8,063 bases of DNA from Pseudomonadota bacterium (GTDB lineage Bacteria > Pseudomonadota > Gammaproteobacteria > JAKAQQ01). The DNA lies in contig JAKARN010000056.1 in assembly GCA_021828425.1 (NCBI GenBank), positions 1 to 8,063 on the forward strand, read 5' to 3'. Under the pieces are notes generated by a model. The model did no database searches and was not told where the DNA came from. It was given only the letters and a program-made list of their open reading frames with translations. Every line of letters starts with the position of its first letter. Positions within the stretch are counted from its first letter, which is position 1. Of this stretch, positions 1-6,572 are shown piece after piece. The translations under genes were made by a program, and so were the position numbers.

Positions 1-747
1 ATCTAAGGTCTGGGCGCTCGAGGTGCGGGTCGGAGAGGGAGAGTTCGCGAAACGGGCGTCGATGGCCCGCGCCACCTGTCCGAGATCCCGGAGATGGGAG
101 ACCTCGACCCGGAGCAGACTGACATCGTTGGGGTCGCCCATGCCGTCATTCCAGTAGCGGTAGTGGACGAGGATGCCTTCGCCCAAGGCTTTCTTCGTGG
201 AATGGAAGATACCGTCGACCCGGACCGGCCAGGTATTGTGTCCGTTCGGATGGATCCAGATGTCGGAGCGTATGGGTACGATCTCGCCCGTCTTCCAGTG
301 GTAGGTCCGGGCCACCAGGTTACCGACCAGGGCGCCCGACCGGTCCTTGAGCCAGGCCGATTCCTGCCGGGGGGGAAGGAGGAGGAATCGGCGTTCCTCG
401 TCCAGCCAGCGCCGCGGCGAGACCGCGAGCGCGTAGAGGATCTGGCTGTGGTGCTGGTAATAGCCACCCATCCAGACCTCGTAGGCCACCCGATCGATAT
501 GCTTCATGGCGGCGATTTCGGTGGCATAGGCCCGGGGAAGCGGCTCGACCAGCGACTCGGCGCTCATCGAGACCAGAATCCGCCGGCCCGCGCTTTTGAC
601 CCCGCCGTAGAAGGCGTGGTTGAGGGCCTGGAGCAGCCCGAAGAGCAGGAAGGCAATGAGCACCGACAGCATCGTGAGCCAGGTCCGCAGCCGGTGGCGG
701 CGGAGGGCCGAGAGGACGAGCGGACTGAAACGGAGGGGGGACTTCAT
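1..747 (-). CDS. FtsX/MacB-type ABC transporter permease (C-terminus beyond window)
   Basis: Membrane subunit of a tripartite ABC exporter, likely in the inner membrane. Reading leftward from the ATG at 747-745, 249 codons stay open to the window edge. The protein begins MKSPLRFSPLVLSALRRHRL, a short basic cytoplasmic stretch. One hydrophobic helix follows at about residues 24-42 (WLTMLSVLIAFLLFGLLQAL), then about 200 mostly soluble residues that fit the periplasmic MacB-PCD-like domain. This TM1-plus-large-periplasmic-domain layout is typical of MacB, LolC/E and DevC permeases. The expected three C-terminal helices would lie beyond position 1. The start codon overlaps the ATPase stop as ATGA (747-744), so translation is probably coupled; no strong independent ribosome-binding site is seen. 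Substrate unknown. The family call rests on topology and on the adjoining ATPase and adaptor genes. Confidence 0.85.
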   Translation of the reverse strand, partial: MKSPLRFSPLVLSALRRHRLRTWLTMLSVLIAFLLFGLLQALNHAFYGGVKSAGRRILVSMSAESLVEPLPRAYATEIAAMKHIDRVAYEVWMGGYYQHHSQILYALAVSPRRWLDEERRFLLLPPRQESAWLKDRSGALVGNLVARTYHWKTGEIVPIRSDIWIHPNGHNTWPVRVDGIFHSTKKALGEGILVHYRYWNDGMGDPNDVSLLRVEVSHLRDLGQVARAIDARFANSPSPTRTSSAQTLD

Positions 748-1448
748 GCGGCCGGACGCCGTTCGCCGACGAGACCCTTGTCGAGGTCGATCCGGCGGGT
801 GGCAAAGGTTGCGGCATGGGGATCGTGGGTCACCATGACGATGGTCTTTCTGAGCCGCTCGTTCAGGGTTTTGAGGAGGTTCAGGATCTCGTCCCCGGCA
901 CTGCGGTCGAGGTCGCCGGTCGGCTCATCGCAGAGAAGCAGGGGGGGGTCGGTCACGATGGCCCGGGCGATGGCCACCCGCTGTTGCTGTCCGCCGGAGA
1001 GTTCGGTCGGCCGGAAACGGTGCCGTTCCGGGGGTAGCCCCGCCAGGGTCAACGCTGCCTCCACACGGCGATGGCGCTCCTCCCGGCTCAGGGGCAGAAG
1101 CAGGAGGGGGAGTTCGACATTGCGGGCGGCAGACAGGACCGGGATCAGGTAATAGAGCTGAAAGATGAACCCCAGGTTCCGCGCACGCCAGCGGGTGAGC
1201 GCCGCCTCGTTCAGGCTGGCCAGGTCGATCCCGGCGACCACGATCCCGCCCGAGTCGGGCCGGTCGAGCCCACCCACCAGATTGAGCAGGGTCGATTTGC
1301 CGGAACCGGAGGGTGCCATCAGGGCCACGAAGGCCTCGGGTTCCACGGTCAGCGTGAAATGATCGAGTACCTGGACGGTCTCATCGCCGCGCCGGTAGTG
1401 TTTGCTGACCTCGGTCATCTGAATGGCGGGAGGTTGCGTGCTGCTCAT
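744..1448 (-). CDS. ABC transporter ATP-binding protein, LolD/MacB-type
   Basis: Cytoplasmic ATPase that powers the neighbouring permease; 234 aa, the usual length for stand-alone LolD/YknY-type subunits. All nucleotide-binding motifs are visible: Walker A APSGSGKST (45-53), Q-loop Gln97 in FIFQ, signature LSGGQQQRVAIARA (150-163), Walker B LLLCDEP with Glu175, D-loop GDLD (178-181) and switch His208 in VTHD. The segment after the Q-loop (LIPVLSAARNVELPL) matches the LIPxLTAxENVxLP pattern of the MacB/LolD group. The first Walker A residue is Ala45 where Gly is usual. The ATG at 1448 has a GAGGA ribosome-binding site at 1461-1457 that overlaps the stop codon of the upstream adaptor gene. The 3' end overlaps the permease start by 4 bp. 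It is the middle gene of an adaptor-ATPase-permease operon. The specific family member (macB, lolD, devA) cannot be assigned. Confidence 0.93.
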   Translation of the reverse strand: MSSTQPPAIQMTEVSKHYRRGDETVQVLDHFTLTVEPEAFVALMAPSGSGKSTLLNLVGGLDRPDSGGIVVAGIDLASLNEAALTRWRARNLGFIFQLYYLIPVLSAARNVELPLLLLPLSREERHRRVEAALTLAGLPPERHRFRPTELSGGQQQRVAIARAIVTDPPLLLCDEPTGDLDRSAGDEILNLLKTLNERLRKTIVMVTHDPHAATFATRRIDLDKGLVGERRPAA

Positions 1449-1459
1449 GACAGGTGTCC

Positions 1460-2719
1460 TCAGGGGCTCCTTTGGGGGTGGCGCACGCGAACACGTTCGC
1501 CATTGTGCAAGGATTCCGGGCCTTGGATTACGAGACGCGCCCCGGGGGGGAATCCCGTGACCTTGAGCCAGCCCGGACTCGGGTGGCCCAAGACGCGGAT
1601 GGGTGTCCGGAAGACGCGTCCGCCCACCACCCGGAAGACGGTGGGATGGGAAGGGAGTCCGGAGACGGCATCGACCGGGAGAGTGGCGGCCACGGCTTTG
1701 AGTCCCCGGCGTCGAACGGGCCTGGAAAGGAAATAGACCTCTCCGGACATCTCCGGCAGGATTCTCGGGTCCAGCCGGTCGAAGGCCACCCGCACCTTCA
1801 CGGTTCCCTTGTCCTTGTTGGCCGTGGGTACGATGCTGATCACCCGGGCTGGAATTTTCCAGTTGGGATACGCACTGAGTCCGACTTGGGCGGGCTCGCC
1901 GGCTTTCACCCGGTTGATGAAGGACTCATTCACGTCCACGTCCATTTCCAGGGAGTGCATGTCGACCAGCCGGCAGATCCCGGTCTGTGTGAACCCGCCG
2001 ACCGCAGCCGGCGAGATCATCTCCCCGCGATGGGCATACTTGGCCGTCACGACCCCGGAAAACGGGGCCCGGATCACGGTATGACGGAGGACGAGTCGCG
2101 ACAGACGCAGATTGGCCGCCATGGCCTGTGCATTGGCCCGATCCTCTCGGAGGGTGGCCTGATCGATGGCCACGCCGGCCTCCGCGCTGTCGAGTGCCGC
2201 ATGGCTTTCGAGCCCCTCGTCGAAGATGGCGCGGATCCGGGCCAGGTTCTTGCGATCAAGCCGGAGCTGGGCCTCGGCCGAGAGTAACTGGGCACGGTCG
2301 GCGGCCAGCTGACGCCGGGAGACGGCCACCTGGGCCCGTGCCGTATGCGATTCGAGCCGTGCCAGCACCTGGTGATGCCGGACCGTCATGCCCTCCTGGA
2401 CATAGACAGCACGGATCATGCCCGTGATGCGGGAGGAGACGGTGGTCTCCCGCCGGGCCACGACGTAGCCTGCCGCACTGAGCAGGACCGCGCCCGGAGT
2501 CGGTCGGGAATTCATCCGGAGGATCCGGACTGAAGGGAGGGGCGAGCGGGCGGCGGGTTCAATCCACCGGAAAAAAACGAGGGCGAGGAATCCCAGGGGA
2601 ACCACAATGCCGGTGAGGAGGAGAAAAAATCGCCATCTGCGGTGGGCCACAGGGGCGTGATCCGGATCAGCTCCCGGGCTTTTGTAACTGAGGGATGCCA
2701 AAGCCTCTTCTTTGTCCAA
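1460..2719 (-). CDS. Periplasmic adaptor (membrane fusion protein, HlyD/MacA-like) of ABC exporter
   Basis: Adaptor expected to link the inner-membrane ABC permease to an outer-membrane channel; 419 aa. Order of parts: basic cytoplasmic N-terminus; one membrane anchor at about 31-50 (FFLLLTGIVVPLGFLALVFF) with no lipobox Cys; first half of a lipoyl/barrel-sandwich domain at about 84-124 (GYVVARRETTVSS, then VYVQEGMTVRHHQVLARLES); an Ala/Arg/Leu-rich alpha-helical hairpin at about 125-205; second lipoyl half (VIRAPFSGVVTAKYAHRGEM) at about 213-232; then beta-barrel and membrane-proximal domains (LEMDVDVNESF onward). This architecture is diagnostic of HlyD/RND-type adaptors. The longest frame begins at a TTG (2719-2717) with no clear ribosome-binding site. 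A TTG at codon 7 (just behind AAGAGG) and a GTG at codon 24 are alternatives; all three keep the anchor. First gene of the operon, 11 bp before the ATPase. No outer-membrane factor gene is in the window. Confidence 0.92.
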   Translation of the reverse strand: MDKEEALASLSYKSPGADPDHAPVAHRRWRFFLLLTGIVVPLGFLALVFFRWIEPAARSPLPSVRILRMNSRPTPGAVLLSAAGYVVARRETTVSSRITGMIRAVYVQEGMTVRHHQVLARLESHTARAQVAVSRRQLAADRAQLLSAEAQLRLDRKNLARIRAIFDEGLESHAALDSAEAGVAIDQATLREDRANAQAMAANLRLSRLVLRHTVIRAPFSGVVTAKYAHRGEMISPAAVGGFTQTGICRLVDMHSLEMDVDVNESFINRVKAGEPAQVGLSAYPNWKIPARVISIVPTANKDKGTVKVRVAFDRLDPRILPEMSGEVYFLSRPVRRRGLKAVAATLPVDAVSGLPSHPTVFRVVGGRVFRTPIRVLGHPSPGWLKVTGFPPGARLVIQGPESLHNGERVRVRHPQRSP

Positions 2720-2763
2720 GGGGCACCGGTAGGCTGGAGAGGGTCCGTTCGGATTCGGGCGGA

Positions 2764-2769
2764 ATTATA
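2764..2769 (-). promoter_or_regulatory. Putative -10 box of the exporter operon
   Basis: On the minus strand this reads TATAAT, an exact sigma70 -10 hexamer, inside otherwise GC-rich DNA. It lies 44 bp upstream of the TTG start of the adaptor gene, predicting a transcript start near 2757 and a leader of about 38 nt. No convincing -35 hexamer is seen at 16-18 bp spacing (the 17-bp position reads GCGAGA), and there is no extended -10 TG. If it is a real promoter it may need an activator. The position and exact match are seen; function is inferred. Confidence 0.45.
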
Positions 2770-2842
2770 GCCTAGTCGTGCTCGCCTCTCGCGGGGATCC
2801 CTGAAAACCCGGAATCCCCGGCACCTCCGACCGCTCACACGA

Positions 2843-2897
2843 GCCGGGAGGAGGTCCCTTTCGCCGGGGGAGGCAGCGGGGACCCACTTTGAGGGAC
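2843..2897. repeat. Clustered direct and inverted repeats upstream of kdpD
   Basis: An imperfect direct repeat, GCCGGGAGGAGG at 2843-2854 and GCCGGGGGAGG at 2863-2873, has a 20-bp start-to-start distance, about two helical turns. An inverted repeat GGTCCC (2853-2858) / GGGACC (2879-2884) overlaps it, and AGGGAC (2892-2897) can pair with GTCCCT (2854-2859) instead. These could be a tandem operator or alternative RNA pairings. The composition is G-rich and simple, so chance is a serious alternative. Confidence 0.3.
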
Positions 2898-2969
2898 AAT
2901 AGAAGTTTGCACCCGCTGCCGTGGGCAGGGCTCCACAGCACGGGAGGCGCCTTGAAGGGGGAGCCACCG

Positions 2970-3011
2970 ATGCCAAACCGGCAGCAGCCGGTCCACGGGG
3001 ACCGTTCATGA
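2970..3011 (+). CDS. Possible 13-codon leader peptide coupled to kdpD
   Basis: An ATG at 2970 opens a short frame, MPNRQQPVHGDRS, whose TGA stop (3009-3011) overlaps the kdpD ATG (3008-3010) as ATGA. A strong purine-rich ribosome-binding site, AAGGGGGAG at 2955-2963, sits 6 nt before the ATG. It is better than anything directly in front of kdpD. A TTG at 2952 in the same frame, behind GGGAGG (2942-2947), is an alternative start. The peptide has no run of one amino acid that would suggest amino-acid attenuation, so a coupling role is more likely than a peptide function. Because kdpD begins ATGA, a frame ending there is not rare by itself; the strong ribosome-binding site is what raises interest. 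No homologue is known to me. Confidence 0.3.
   Translation: MPNRQQPVHGDRS
2989..3004 (+). promoter_or_regulatory. Hairpin covering the kdpD ribosome-binding region
   Basis: CGGTCC (2989-2994) and GGACCG (2999-3004) form a perfect 6-bp GC-rich stem with an ACGG loop, ending 3 nt before the kdpD ATG. The only Shine-Dalgarno-like bases for kdpD (GGGGA, 2997-3001) lie partly in the loop and partly in the stem. The hairpin lies wholly within the 13-codon leader frame, so a ribosome translating that frame would melt it and stop at the kdpD start. Pairing is seen in the sequence; the regulatory role is inferred. Confidence 0.35.
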
Positions 3012-5758
3012 ACGAGAGGCCCAACCCGGATCTCATCCTCAAGCGGGTCACGGAAGACGAGTCCCGCCAGGGGAGGGGCCGGCTCAAGATCTTTCTGGGT
3101 GCCTCGGCCGGTGTCGGGAAAACCTATGCGATGCTCCAGGCCGCCCATGGGGTCCAAAAGTCGGGACGACATGTGGTCGTGGGCATCGTCGAGACACACG
3201 GGCGGGAGGAGACAGAGACTCTCTTGCAGGGCTTGCCGAAACTGCCGCTGAGCCCGCGCCGTCAGCAGCAGGTCAATCTTCTCGAGTTTGACCTGGATGC
3301 CGCCCTTGCCCAGGCCCCGGATCTTCTTCTGGTCGACGAACTCGCGCATCACAATGCGCCGGGCTCACGGCATCCGAAGCGGTGGCAGGATGTGGTCGAG
3401 TTGCTGAATGCCGGCATCAATGTCTTTACGCCCGTCAATGTCCAGCATGTGGAGAGCCTGAACGACATCATCCGGCAGATCACGGGGATCCGGGTCCGCG
3501 AGACGGTCCCGGACTCGATTTTCGAGAAAGCCGATGAAATCGAGGTCATCGACCTGCCGCCCGACGAGCTGCTCAAGCGCCTCGAGGAGGGGAAGATCTA
3601 CCTGGCCGGTCAGATCGAGTCCGCCCGCGAGCATTTTTTCCGCAAGGGGAACCTCATCGCGCTCCGCGAGGTGGCCCTGCGTTATGCGGCGGATCGCATC
3701 GACGTGGAGATGCGCGAGTACCGCGAACATCATGCCATCGACCAGATCTGGCCGGCCCGGGAAAGGATCCTGGTCTGCCTGCCGCCGGGCGAACTCGGCG
3801 AACGGCTTGTCCGGGTCGGCAAGCGCATGGCGGATGGCTTGCATGCTGAATGGATCGTCGTCCACATCCAACCGGAAGGCTCCCCATCGGAAGAGCCCAC
3901 CCGTTATCGCCAGTCGTTGGCGAACCTGTTCCGCCTGGCCCAAAGCCTCGGTGCCGAGGTCATCACGATTCCGGGCGGTCGGCATTTCAGCGCGGAGGTG
4001 CTGACCTACGCCCAGGTTCGCAACGTGACCCAGATTGTTCTGGGCAAGCCCCGGCGCCAGGGCTGGCGCCGCTGGGTGTTCGGATCGGTCGTGGATGCCA
4101 TCGTCCAGGGCAGCGGGAACATCGGCATCCATGTGGTCAATGCGGAAATCCCCTCCGGAGGGGGCGAGTCGTCCACGCTTCGCGAATCTCCCCGCCACCA
4201 CGCCCGGCGACCGGAACCCCTCTCCCGACCCTACCTCGGAGCCTTTCTCCTGGTCTTCGCCTCCACGCTCCTGGCCTGGGTGCTCTACGGACAGGTCAAC
4301 CTGTCCAACCTCGTCATGATTTATCTGCTTGCCGTTCTCGCGACGGCGCTTTTTTTCGGGCGGGGCCCATCGATCCTGGCCTCGGTCCTGGGCGTTCTGG
4401 CCTTTGATTTCTTTTTCGTTCCGCCAGTTTTGAGTTTTCAGGTGAGCGATGTCCAGTACATGATCACTTTTGGCGTCATGCTGGTTGTGGGACTCGTGAT
4501 CAGTCAGCTCACCATCGATGCCCGGGAACAGGCCAGTCATTCGGTTGAGCGAGAACGACGCATGGCCTCCCACTATGCCCTGAGCCAGTCGCTCGCCGCC
4601 GCGCGCAGCGAACAGGAGGTTCTGGAACTCGCAGCGCACCATCTGGGGCAGGAAACCGGCAGTCGCGTCGCCTTTTTCATTGCCGGCGCGGAGACCAATC
4701 GGGCCCTGAGCCAGCCTCCGCTGCCGCCCGAACGGTCCATCCGGCATCCCGATCCCGCCCTGGCCCAGTGGGTGTACCGGCACCGCGAAGAGGCAGGTTT
4801 CGGGACCGACACGCTGCCCGGCTCCTCCGTGCTGTACCTGCCGCTCGGCAGCTCACGCATCATCGGGGTTCTGGCCGTGGAACCGGATCCTTCGGGCGTG
4901 GCCTACTCTCCGGAGCAACGACGCCTGCTCCGGACCTGTGCCGGCCAGGTGGCCCTGGCCCTCGAACGCTTCCAGCTGATCCACGAGACCGAGCTTTCGC
5001 GCTTCGAGGTCAAGACGGAGAAGATCCGGAACTCGCTTTTGAGCAGCGTCTCCCACGATATCCGAACCCCCCTGGCCTCGATCATCGGCGCTGCGGAAAT
5101 CCTGTCAGGATCCGCCCCCACCCTGGATTTCGAGACCCGGACCCGGCTCGCCCTCGACATCCGGGACCAGGCCCAGCGCATGTCGGAACAGGCGCACAAC
5201 ATCCTCGAGATGGCCCGCTGGCAGGCGGGCGCCGTCGAGCTCAACCGGCAGTGGTTTCCCCTCGAGGAAATCATCGGGGGGACCCTGTCGCATCTCAAGG
5301 AACGGCTGCGGGACCATCCCGTGAACGTGGAGCTGCCGAAAACCATGCTCTGGGTTTCGGTCGATGGAAGTCTCTTCGAACAGGTCTTTGTCAACCTGCT
5401 CGAAAATGTCGCCCGTCACACCCCGGCCGGGACACCGGTCCGGATCCACGCCGTCCGCGAACCCACGCAGGTCCGGATCGAGGTCCGGGATCAAGGCCCC
5501 GGTCTCCCGGCCGCGCTCGGCAACCGGATTTTTTCCACCTTCGTGCAGGGGGATTCCCAGCAGGCGAGTGGTGGGGTGGGGCTCGGTCTCGCTATCGTGC
5601 AGGCCATCGTGCAGGCCCATGGCGGTCGCATCACCGCCACGACCGCATCCGATGGGGGGGCCCAGTTCGAGATCGAGCTGCCCACCCCGGATTCGTATCC
5701 CTTGCCCCCGGTGGAGATTGAGACCCATGACGAATCACCCCCGATGCCTCGTCATTGA
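3008..5758 (+). CDS. kdpD: Sensor histidine kinase KdpD
   Basis: Inner-membrane sensor kinase of the Kdp potassium/osmotic two-component system; phosphorylates KdpE. 916 aa from the ATG at 3008 (E. coli KdpD is 894). The KdpD N-terminal domain starts with Walker A GASAGVGKT (31-39) and contains the hallmarks VETHGRE, DELAH and NAPGSRHPKRWQD. A Usp-like domain follows (about 250-370). Four membrane helices span about 405-500, with DVQYMITFGVMLVVGLVIS as in other KdpD proteins. A GAF-like region covers about 520-655. The kinase core shows phosphoacceptor His683 in SHDIRTPL, N-box Asn796/Asn800, G1 D828-QGPGL and G2 GVGLGLAI (856-863). Nothing essential is missing. The start at 3008 was preferred over the in-frame GTG at 2921 because residues from NERPNPDLILKRV onward align with the E. 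coli N-terminus. No kdpFABC is adjacent. Translation may depend on the leader frame and hairpin just upstream. Confidence 0.97.
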   Translation: MNERPNPDLILKRVTEDESRQGRGRLKIFLGASAGVGKTYAMLQAAHGVQKSGRHVVVGIVETHGREETETLLQGLPKLPLSPRRQQQVNLLEFDLDAALAQAPDLLLVDELAHHNAPGSRHPKRWQDVVELLNAGINVFTPVNVQHVESLNDIIRQITGIRVRETVPDSIFEKADEIEVIDLPPDELLKRLEEGKIYLAGQIESAREHFFRKGNLIALREVALRYAADRIDVEMREYREHHAIDQIWPARERILVCLPPGELGERLVRVGKRMADGLHAEWIVVHIQPEGSPSEEPTRYRQSLANLFRLAQSLGAEVITIPGGRHFSAEVLTYAQVRNVTQIVLGKPRRQGWRRWVFGSVVDAIVQGSGNIGIHVVNAEIPSGGGESSTLRESPRHHARRPEPLSRPYLGAFLLVFASTLLAWVLYGQVNLSNLVMIYLLAVLATALFFGRGPSILASVLGVLAFDFFFVPPVLSFQVSDVQYMITFGVMLVVGLVISQLTIDAREQASHSVERERRMASHYALSQSLAAARSEQEVLELAAHHLGQETGSRVAFFIAGAETNRALSQPPLPPERSIRHPDPALAQWVYRHREEAGFGTDTLPGSSVLYLPLGSSRIIGVLAVEPDPSGVAYSPEQRRLLRTCAGQVALALERFQLIHETELSRFEVKTEKIRNSLLSSVSHDIRTPLASIIGAAEILSGSAPTLDFETRTRLALDIRDQAQRMSEQAHNILEMARWQAGAVELNRQWFPLEEIIGGTLSHLKERLRDHPVNVELPKTMLWVSVDGSLFEQVFVNLLENVARHTPAGTPVRIHAVREPTQVRIEVRDQGPGLPAALGNRIFSTFVQGDSQQASGGVGLGLAIVQAIVQAHGGRITATTASDGGAQFEIELPTPDSYPLPPVEIETHDESPPMPRH

Positions 5759-6446
5759 GGACGAACCGGAAATCGCCCGCCTGGTCCGGATCAGCCTGAC
5801 CCTGGAGCAGTGGCAGGTCGAGACGGCCGCGGACGGGAACCAGGGCCTGGTCCGCGCCGCCAACTGGCGCCCGGATCTCGTCATCCTGGATCTCAACCTG
5901 CCGGTCCTGGACGGCCTCGAGGTCCTCGCGCAGTTGCGGACCTGGAGTCAGGTCCCCGTGATCGTTCTCACGGCCAAAACCTGGGAATCGGTCAAGATCC
6001 AGGCCCTGGATGCGGGCGCGGACGACTATCTGACCAAGCCCTTCAGCGTGGCCGAGCTCATGGCGCGCATTCGTTCCGTCATGCGACGTCTTCATCGGGA
6101 TCCCGCGGGACAGGAAACCGCCTTTGCGACGCCGGAATGGCAGGTGGACCTCGAACACCGGCGAATCTGGGTCCGGGGTGCTGAAGTTCATCTGACCCCG
6201 ATCGAATACCGGCTCCTCTGCGTGCTGATCCGGGAACGGGGTAAGGTCATGACCCATCGCCAGCTCCTGACCGCAGTTTGGGGTCCCCACCATGCACGGG
6301 CCAATCATTACGTCCGGATCTACATGGCCCAGCTCCGGAAAAAGATCGAGGTCGACCCGGGGGCCCCACGTTATCTTCTCACCGAATCCGGGGTGGGTTA
6401 CCGGCTGGCCGAGCCGGATCCGGGTTCCTTGGGAGTGGGTGCGTAG
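5727..6446 (+). CDS. kdpE: Response regulator KdpE (OmpR/PhoB family)
   Basis: DNA-binding response regulator partnered with KdpD; 239 aa. Receiver domain (about 5-120) with acidic pocket Glu11/Asp12, phosphoacceptor Asp55 in LVILDLNLPVLDG, Thr82 in VIVLTAK and Lys104 in YLTKPFS, so phosphotransfer chemistry is intact. The C-terminal winged-helix domain (about 130-230) has the OmpR-family signatures LTPIEYRLLCVLIRERGKVM, the WG turn, YVRIYMAQLRKKIE and the GVGYRL end. The ATG at 5727 lies inside kdpD: the genes overlap by 32 bp. A ribosome-binding site GGTGGAG (5710-5716) also sits within kdpD, so the two are co-transcribed and probably translationally coupled. The frame is open further upstream, but that part is kdpD read out of frame. 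In enterobacteria the target is the kdpFABC promoter; that operon is absent here, so the targets are unknown. Confidence 0.96.
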   Translation: MTNHPRCLVIEDEPEIARLVRISLTLEQWQVETAADGNQGLVRAANWRPDLVILDLNLPVLDGLEVLAQLRTWSQVPVIVLTAKTWESVKIQALDAGADDYLTKPFSVAELMARIRSVMRRLHRDPAGQETAFATPEWQVDLEHRRIWVRGAEVHLTPIEYRLLCVLIRERGKVMTHRQLLTAVWGPHHARANHYVRIYMAQLRKKIEVDPGAPRYLLTESGVGYRLAEPDPGSLGVGA

Positions 6447-6538
6447 GCTCCAGGGTGAACCGCACTAAACCGACATGCGGGGTTCGGAAGATGACCCTTG
6501 AGGGCCGGTCTGGCTTACCTGAAGGTCCGGTCCGCGGG

Positions 6539-6544
6539 TAAAAT
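6539..6544 (+). promoter_or_regulatory. Putative -10 box of the SDR gene
   Basis: TAAAAT (5/6 match to TATAAT) in a GC-rich gap, predicting a transcript start near 6551 and a leader of about 22 nt before the ATG at 6573. The -35 position is weak (TTACCT at 6515-6520, with an 18-bp spacer). It suggests the SDR gene has its own promoter rather than relying on kdpDE. No clear rho-independent terminator was found between kdpE and this site. Confidence 0.35.
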
Positions 6545-6572
6545 AGCCGTTCCTCATCGGGATCGGCCACCC

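Larger units (their letters stand above)
2720..3007. other. Divergent intergenic region between exporter operon and kdpDE
   Basis: 288 bp separate the divergent adaptor gene and kdpD. From left to right it holds the adaptor leader, the minus-strand TATAAT (2764-2769), a G-rich stretch with direct and inverted repeats (2843-2897), and the kdpD leader frame and hairpin (2970-3011). I found no convincing sigma70 promoter for kdpD. GACAAT at 2895-2900 is a 4/6 match to a -10 box but has no -35. The frame in line with kdpD stays open upstream to a GTG at 2921, but the added residues resemble no KdpD N-terminus. An operator for KdpE would be expected here if it controls either side; the AT-rich E. 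coli-type site is not evident. Confidence 0.6.

Noticed and set aside
941..948. Run of 8 identical bases (C on the coding strand) in the ATPase gene; a similar 8-C run lies near 7757-7764 in the diiron gene
   Set aside because: Considered as phase-variation tracts. Both genes are intact, the runs are only 8 long, and such runs arise readily from Pro and Gly codons in GC-rich DNA.
94..1152. Plus-strand open frame of 352 codons on the left side
   Set aside because: It runs antisense across both the permease and the ATPase genes, whose motifs are unmistakable on the minus strand. Its translation has no domain signature.
2889..2902. TTGAGG / CAATAG as a kdpD promoter
   Set aside because: The two elements are directly adjacent rather than 16-18 bp apart, and no alternative pairing gives a credible -35 and -10.
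2921..3007. N-terminal extension of KdpD from a GTG at 2921
   Set aside because: The 29 added residues do not resemble KdpD N-termini, while residues from the ATG at 3008 onward do. The region also holds the leader frame and hairpin.
3365..4783. Long open frame (472 codons) on the minus strand opposite kdpD
   Set aside because: It is antisense to a strongly conserved kdpD coding region, its translation is low-complexity and matches no family I recognise, and long antisense frames are expected in GC-rich genes.
6447..6500. Possible terminator after kdpE (AACCGCA with TGCGGGGTT)
   Set aside because: The stem needs a 2-nt bulge, the loop is long and no T-run follows, so a rho-independent terminator is not supported.
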